Below, piece after piece: positions 6,022 to 8,878 of a DNA stretch of 8,878 nt (positions are counted from its first letter, which is position 1; the number at the start of each line of letters is the position of its first letter). The DNA is taken from NCBI RefSeq assembly GCF_013009345.1, contig NZ_JABELE010000035.1:1-8878 (forward strand), given 5' to 3'. The notes under the pieces were generated by a model. The model saw only the letters and a program-made list of their open reading frames with translations. It was not told the DNA's origin and ran no database searches. Position numbers and translations under genes: made by a program. Source of the stretch: Acinetobacter geminorum (GTDB lineage: Bacteria > Pseudomonadota > Gammaproteobacteria > Pseudomonadales > Moraxellaceae).

Positions 6022-8439
6022 CTATTCGGCCTTTGATTTTGCATTCGACTTTTTCTTTTTAGGCTTAGATTTTTTCTTCACCTTTTCTGATTTAGTCTCG
6101 GCTTTTGCTGAAGTTTTCTTACCGGATTTCTTGGTATAAGAACTTGGCTTACTTTTTTCTTTCTTTTTGTGAACAGGTCGCTCACCATCACTACTGACAG
6201 TTGGTTTACTGAAAACTTCTTCAGTCGCCTGCGTAGTAGTTTTAGTTGTACGCGGCGCACGGCAACGAACTACTCGGCCTGCATGGGTAACTTGCTTAAT
6301 GAGCTGGAAGTCAATTTTACGTTCTTCCAGATTGACACCAGCAACCTGAATTTTAACTTCATCACCCAAACCAAAGACTTGACCACGATTTTGACCTACT
6401 AGATTTTGACTGGCTTGGTCATAAATAAAGAAGTCATCGCCGAGTTGGCTAATATGAATCATACCATCGACATATAAATCTTTCAGTGTCACGAATAAAC
6501 CGAATTCGGTCACCGCACTTACAATACCAATAAATTCATCACCTAGATGCTGTTGCATATAGTGACATTTCAACCAAGTTGTTACGCTGCGAGATGCTTC
6601 ATCAGCGCGGCGCTCTGTTTGAGAGAAATGTTCACCTGCATCATCTAGTGCCGCACCAGAGAGTGGATAAGGCTTTTGTTTCAAATGTGCTTTAATGGCG
6701 CGGTGTAACAATAAGTCTGGGTAACGACGGATTGGTGAAGTGAAATGCGTATAAGCTTCATAGGCCAAACCATAGTGCCCTGCATTTTTTGCACCATAAT
6801 AAGCTTGCATCATTGAGCGTAATAAGACGGCATGAATACTCGGTGCATCAATACGATCTTTAGTTGCTTCAATTACTCTTTGATAGTCTGCTTGAGTTGG
6901 TTGGTCGGGGAAGGGTAGACCCAGTAATTTCACAAAGTCTTTTACTTTTTGAATACGTGAGAATTCAGGAGCTTCATGCACGCGGTATAACATTGGAACA
7001 TCATGTTCTAATGCATATTCAGCTGCAGCAACGTTAGCAAGTAACATGCATTCTTCAATGAGCTTATGGGCTTCATTACGTGTACGTGGCAAAATTTCTT
7101 TAATCCCGCCTAGCTCATCAAAAGTCATGTAGGTTTCAATGGTTTCAAATTCCATTGCATGACGGTCGGCACGTAAATTTTTCAAAATCTGATAAAGCTG
7201 GAAAAGCGTATTTAAAGATTTATGAACATCACGGTCTTTTGGAATCGCATCTGTTGCGCCGTCAAAATATTGTGCTACCTGTGTATAGGTCAAACGTGCT
7301 TTTGAATGCATAACCGACGGATAAAAATCGTAACCAGTTACACGGCCTGTACGAGAGAGTTTCAAGTCGCAGACCATGCATAAGCGGTCTACATGAGGGT
7401 TCAGAGAACACAAGCCGTTTGACAAAGCCTCTGGTAGCATTGGTAATACAAAGTGTGGGAAGTATACCGAAGTACCACGTTCCTCAGCTTCTTCATTGAG
7501 GGCTGAGTCTAAGCGTACATAATGGCTAACATCAGCAATTGCGACAACTACACGATAACCGCCCCCTGGACGTTTTTCTGCATAAACAGCATCGTCAAAA
7601 TCTCGAGCATCTTCACCATCGATCGTAACTAATGCTAAATCTCGTAAATCAATGCGGCCTTCACGATCTTGAGCGGATGGTTCTTTAAAACTTTCAGCTT
7701 CTTTTAAGACCTGATCTGGAAACTCATATGGCAAACCAAATTCAAGAATGGTTTGTGGAATGATAATTTCTGTATCGGCTTTGTCGGCCATAGATTGAAT
7801 AATATGCGCCGTTGCAAACTCTTCACGAGTTGGATAGCTGTCTATTGCGACACGTAGCATATCGCCAACATTTGCTTTAGCGTGTGTTACGAGTTCTTTT
7901 TCTAAAGGAATAGGTTGGTGCTGATTTGGATTGTTGGGTTGAATAAAATATTCGCCATCGTGAACCGACAATTTACCAATTAATTGTTTAACACGATGTT
8001 GTAAAACTTCTGTGATAAAGCCCCAAGGTTTACCTTTACGGTCAACCGAAGTCTGGCGCACTCTAACTCGGTCACCATTAAATACTAAACGTAATTCACG
8101 TTCAGGAAGTAAAAGATCAGTTTGACCATCAATATGTGCCGTACCTAAACCTTTACTATTGATATAAACAGTTGCTTCATAGGTTGGTTGATCTGCCACC
8201 AACTGAAATTTAAACCCGTCTTTCATGATTTGACCGTCACGAACCATGGCACTTAAGCGGTGACTTAGAGCTTCAATACTTTTTTGGTCATGAATATTAA
8301 AATGATCTACAAGTTCTGCATGAGATTGCGGTGTCTGCAATTGTTCCAATGTATCTAAAATAAGAGTACGGCTCGGAATAGGATTGTCATAACGTTCAGC
8401 TTCAGCTTTCGCTTCGGGGTCAGCCCAGTTTTTTGTCAT
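6022..8439 (-). CDS. rnr: Ribonuclease R
   Basis: RNase R is a processive 3'-5' exoribonuclease of the RNB family that degrades structured RNA and acts in rRNA/tRNA quality control, mRNA decay and trans-translation. The 805-residue product (E. coli 813) shows all domains: an N-terminal winged helix (about 22-85, after the family-like opening RYDNPIPSR), cold-shock/OB domains (about 86-225), the RNB core (about 258-580), an S1 domain (about 633-713), and a lysine-rich tail (about 755-805). Catalytic magnesium ligands are in DGEDARDFDDA (D274, D280, D282 and D283, equivalent to E. coli D272, D278, D280 and D281). The RNB signature TSPIRRYPDLLLHR is at 567-580. The ATG at 8439 is preferred to a GTG at 8454 because the opening then resembles E. 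coli RNase R and the likely promoter lies very close upstream; neither start has a strong Shine-Dalgarno sequence. Unlike E. coli, no rlmB follows; rnr appears monocistronic with its own terminator. Confidence 0.95.
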   Translation of the reverse strand: MTKNWADPEAKAEAERYDNPIPSRTLILDTLEQLQTPQSHAELVDHFNIHDQKSIEALSHRLSAMVRDGQIMKDGFKFQLVADQPTYEATVYINSKGLGTAHIDGQTDLLLPERELRLVFNGDRVRVRQTSVDRKGKPWGFITEVLQHRVKQLIGKLSVHDGEYFIQPNNPNQHQPIPLEKELVTHAKANVGDMLRVAIDSYPTREEFATAHIIQSMADKADTEIIIPQTILEFGLPYEFPDQVLKEAESFKEPSAQDREGRIDLRDLALVTIDGEDARDFDDAVYAEKRPGGGYRVVVAIADVSHYVRLDSALNEEAEERGTSVYFPHFVLPMLPEALSNGLCSLNPHVDRLCMVCDLKLSRTGRVTGYDFYPSVMHSKARLTYTQVAQYFDGATDAIPKDRDVHKSLNTLFQLYQILKNLRADRHAMEFETIETYMTFDELGGIKEILPRTRNEAHKLIEECMLLANVAAAEYALEHDVPMLYRVHEAPEFSRIQKVKDFVKLLGLPFPDQPTQADYQRVIEATKDRIDAPSIHAVLLRSMMQAYYGAKNAGHYGLAYEAYTHFTSPIRRYPDLLLHRAIKAHLKQKPYPLSGAALDDAGEHFSQTERRADEASRSVTTWLKCHYMQQHLGDEFIGIVSAVTEFGLFVTLKDLYVDGMIHISQLGDDFFIYDQASQNLVGQNRGQVFGLGDEVKIQVAGVNLEERKIDFQLIKQVTHAGRVVRCRAPRTTKTTTQATEEVFSKPTVSSDGERPVHKKKEKSKPSSYTKKSGKKTSAKAETKSEKVKKKSKPKKKKSNAKSKAE

Positions 8440-8466
8440 GTCGTTTGGTTTCACGCTTGGCAGATA

Positions 8467-8475
8467 AGTTTAGCA
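8467..8475 (-). promoter_or_regulatory. Putative extended -10 promoter of rnr
   Basis: On the minus strand TGCTAAACT (8475 down to 8467) fits the extended -10 form TGnTAnAnT, with TAAACT matching four of six consensus bases. No good -35 is present at 16-18 bases, which is usual for extended -10 promoters. Transcription would start near 8460, leaving a leader of about 20 bases before the ATG at 8439 and almost none before the GTG at 8454. This is a motif-based prediction only. Confidence 0.45.
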
Positions 8476-8482
8476 TAAGTCA

Positions 8483-8499
8483 TGCAGACCCGAACTGCA
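8483..8499. repeat. Short inverted repeat upstream of rnr
   Basis: TGCAG (8483-8487) and CTGCA (8495-8499) form a 5-bp inverted repeat with a 7-base spacer. It lies around the expected -35 area of the putative rnr promoter, so it could be an operator half-site pair. The repeat is short and may be chance; no regulator is implied. Confidence 0.2.
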
Positions 8500-8658
8500 C
8501 GTTTAGGTTTGCAATAATGTGTTATGCACTACAGTATTTTGATGAAGAAATAATATCTATCTTAACAAGCGTTTGATCAAAAAAGACGAAAATAATGAGA
8601 AAATTGCTTAAAAAATAATTCATTGAGCTAAAAAACAAGAAAATTTCACTATGATGAC

Positions 8659-8687
8659 TTGAACAATAGGGTTTTAGTTTGTATTAT
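8659..8687 (+). promoter_or_regulatory. Promoter of the tRNA-Ser/tRNA-Arg operon
   Basis: TTGAAC (8659-8664) and TATTAT (8682-8687) are separated by exactly 17 bases; TATTAT matches five of six bases of the sigma-70 -10. The following GGCGGC is a GC-rich discriminator, as at stringently controlled stable-RNA promoters. Transcription would start around 8694, only a few bases before the mature tRNA-Ser 5' end at 8701. Growth-rate or ppGpp control is inferred from the discriminator and from what is known of tRNA promoters. Confidence 0.85.
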
Positions 8688-8700
8688 GGCGGCTCGTTCC

Positions 8701-8791
8701 GGTGAGGTGGATGAGTGGCTGAAATCACTTCCCTGCTAAGGAAGCATACCTATTACTGGTATCGAGGGTTCGAATCCCTCTCTCACCGCCA
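8701..8791 (+). tRNA. tRNA-Ser (anticodon GCU)
   Basis: The gene folds as a class II tRNA of 91 bases with encoded CCA. The acceptor stem is GGTGAGG with TCTCACC (last pair G-U), the discriminator base is G, and CCA is at 8789-8791. The anticodon stem CTTCC/GGAAG encloses loop CTGCTAA, giving anticodon GCT at 8735-8737, which reads AGU and AGC codons. The long variable arm ATACC/GGTAT (8746-8762) is the serine-tRNA identity feature. The T arm is GAGGG-TTCGAAT-CCCTC. It is cotranscribed with the tRNA-Arg 10 bases downstream, the same order as serV-argV in E. coli. Confidence 0.97.
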
Positions 8792-8801
8792 TTTACTTAA
8801 T

Positions 8802-8878
8802 GCGCTCATAGCTCAGCTGGATAGAGCACTTGGCTACGAACTAAGGGGTCGGGAGTTCGAATCTCTCTGAGCGCACCA
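8802..8878 (+). tRNA. tRNA-Arg (anticodon ACG)
   Basis: This is a class I tRNA of 77 bases with encoded CCA. The acceptor stem is GCGCTCA/TGAGCGC with discriminator A. The D arm is GCTC-AGCTGGATA-GAGC. The anticodon stem CTTGG/CTAAG encloses loop CTACGAA, with anticodon ACG at 8836-8838. The T arm is GGGAG-TTCGAAT-CTCTC. In bacteria A34 of this tRNA is converted to inosine by TadA so that it reads CGU, CGC and CGA. The body is very similar to E. coli argV. The gene ends on the last base of the window, so its terminator and any further tRNA copies or integrated element cannot be seen. Confidence 0.97.

Noticed and set aside
8573..8580. TTGATCAA palindrome as an FNR/CRP-type operator
   Set aside because: The FNR consensus needs TTGAT and ATCAA separated by four bases; here the halves are fused, leaving only an 8-bp palindrome.
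1..8878. CRISPR array, insertion sequence, phage or toxin-antitoxin module
   Set aside because: No regularly spaced repeats, transposase or integrase genes, terminal inverted repeats, or paired small toxin-antitoxin frames are present.

Overview
The window looks like chromosomal core sequence from a gammaproteobacterium, most likely Acinetobacter. The evidence is the low G+C content, AT-rich spacers, short U-rich terminators, an oligopeptidase A and an RNase R that resemble the E. coli proteins but are clearly diverged from them, a rhombosortase, and a serine-arginine tRNA pair arranged like E. coli serV-argV. The genus is an inference from composition and gene content; no database search was possible.

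Layout. The left part reads rightward. It starts with a rhombosortase-type intramembrane serine protease (86-589) whose 5' end looks damaged, followed by a large TRAP-type permease that appears to fuse the small (DctQ-like) and large (DctM) membrane subunits (685-2979). A strong hairpin terminator at 3008-3040 closes this unit and can also work for the unit arriving from the right. The middle reads leftward as a compact probable operon: oligopeptidase A (opdA/prlC, 3834-5873), a YheV-type zinc-ribbon protein (3584-3793), and a small single-pass membrane protein with a coiled-coil tail (3147-3572). Next, also leftward, is the gene for RNase R (rnr, 6022-8439), which has its own terminator (5964-6000) and a likely extended -10 promoter. 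To the right of rnr, and divergent from it, a stable-RNA-type promoter drives tRNA-Ser(GCU) and tRNA-Arg(ACG). The second tRNA ends exactly at the window edge.

How the genes work together. opdA and yheV are a housekeeping cytosolic peptidase and a small metal-binding protein, and the third gene travels with them without a known role. RNase R is a general 3'-5' exoribonuclease for structured RNA. The rhombosortase would normally process GlyGly-CTERM proteins at the inner membrane. The TRAP permease has no solute-binding protein gene in view, so its substrate cannot be inferred.

No clearly new multi-gene system is visible. The observations most worth a second look are the apparent loss of the first transmembrane segment of the rhombosortase together with an orphan start codon upstream, the cysteine-containing periplasmic insert in the TRAP fusion permease, and the uncharacterised small membrane protein linked to opdA-yheV. 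There is no gene-free stretch over 300 bases; the longest gap (8440-8700) holds two divergent promoters.
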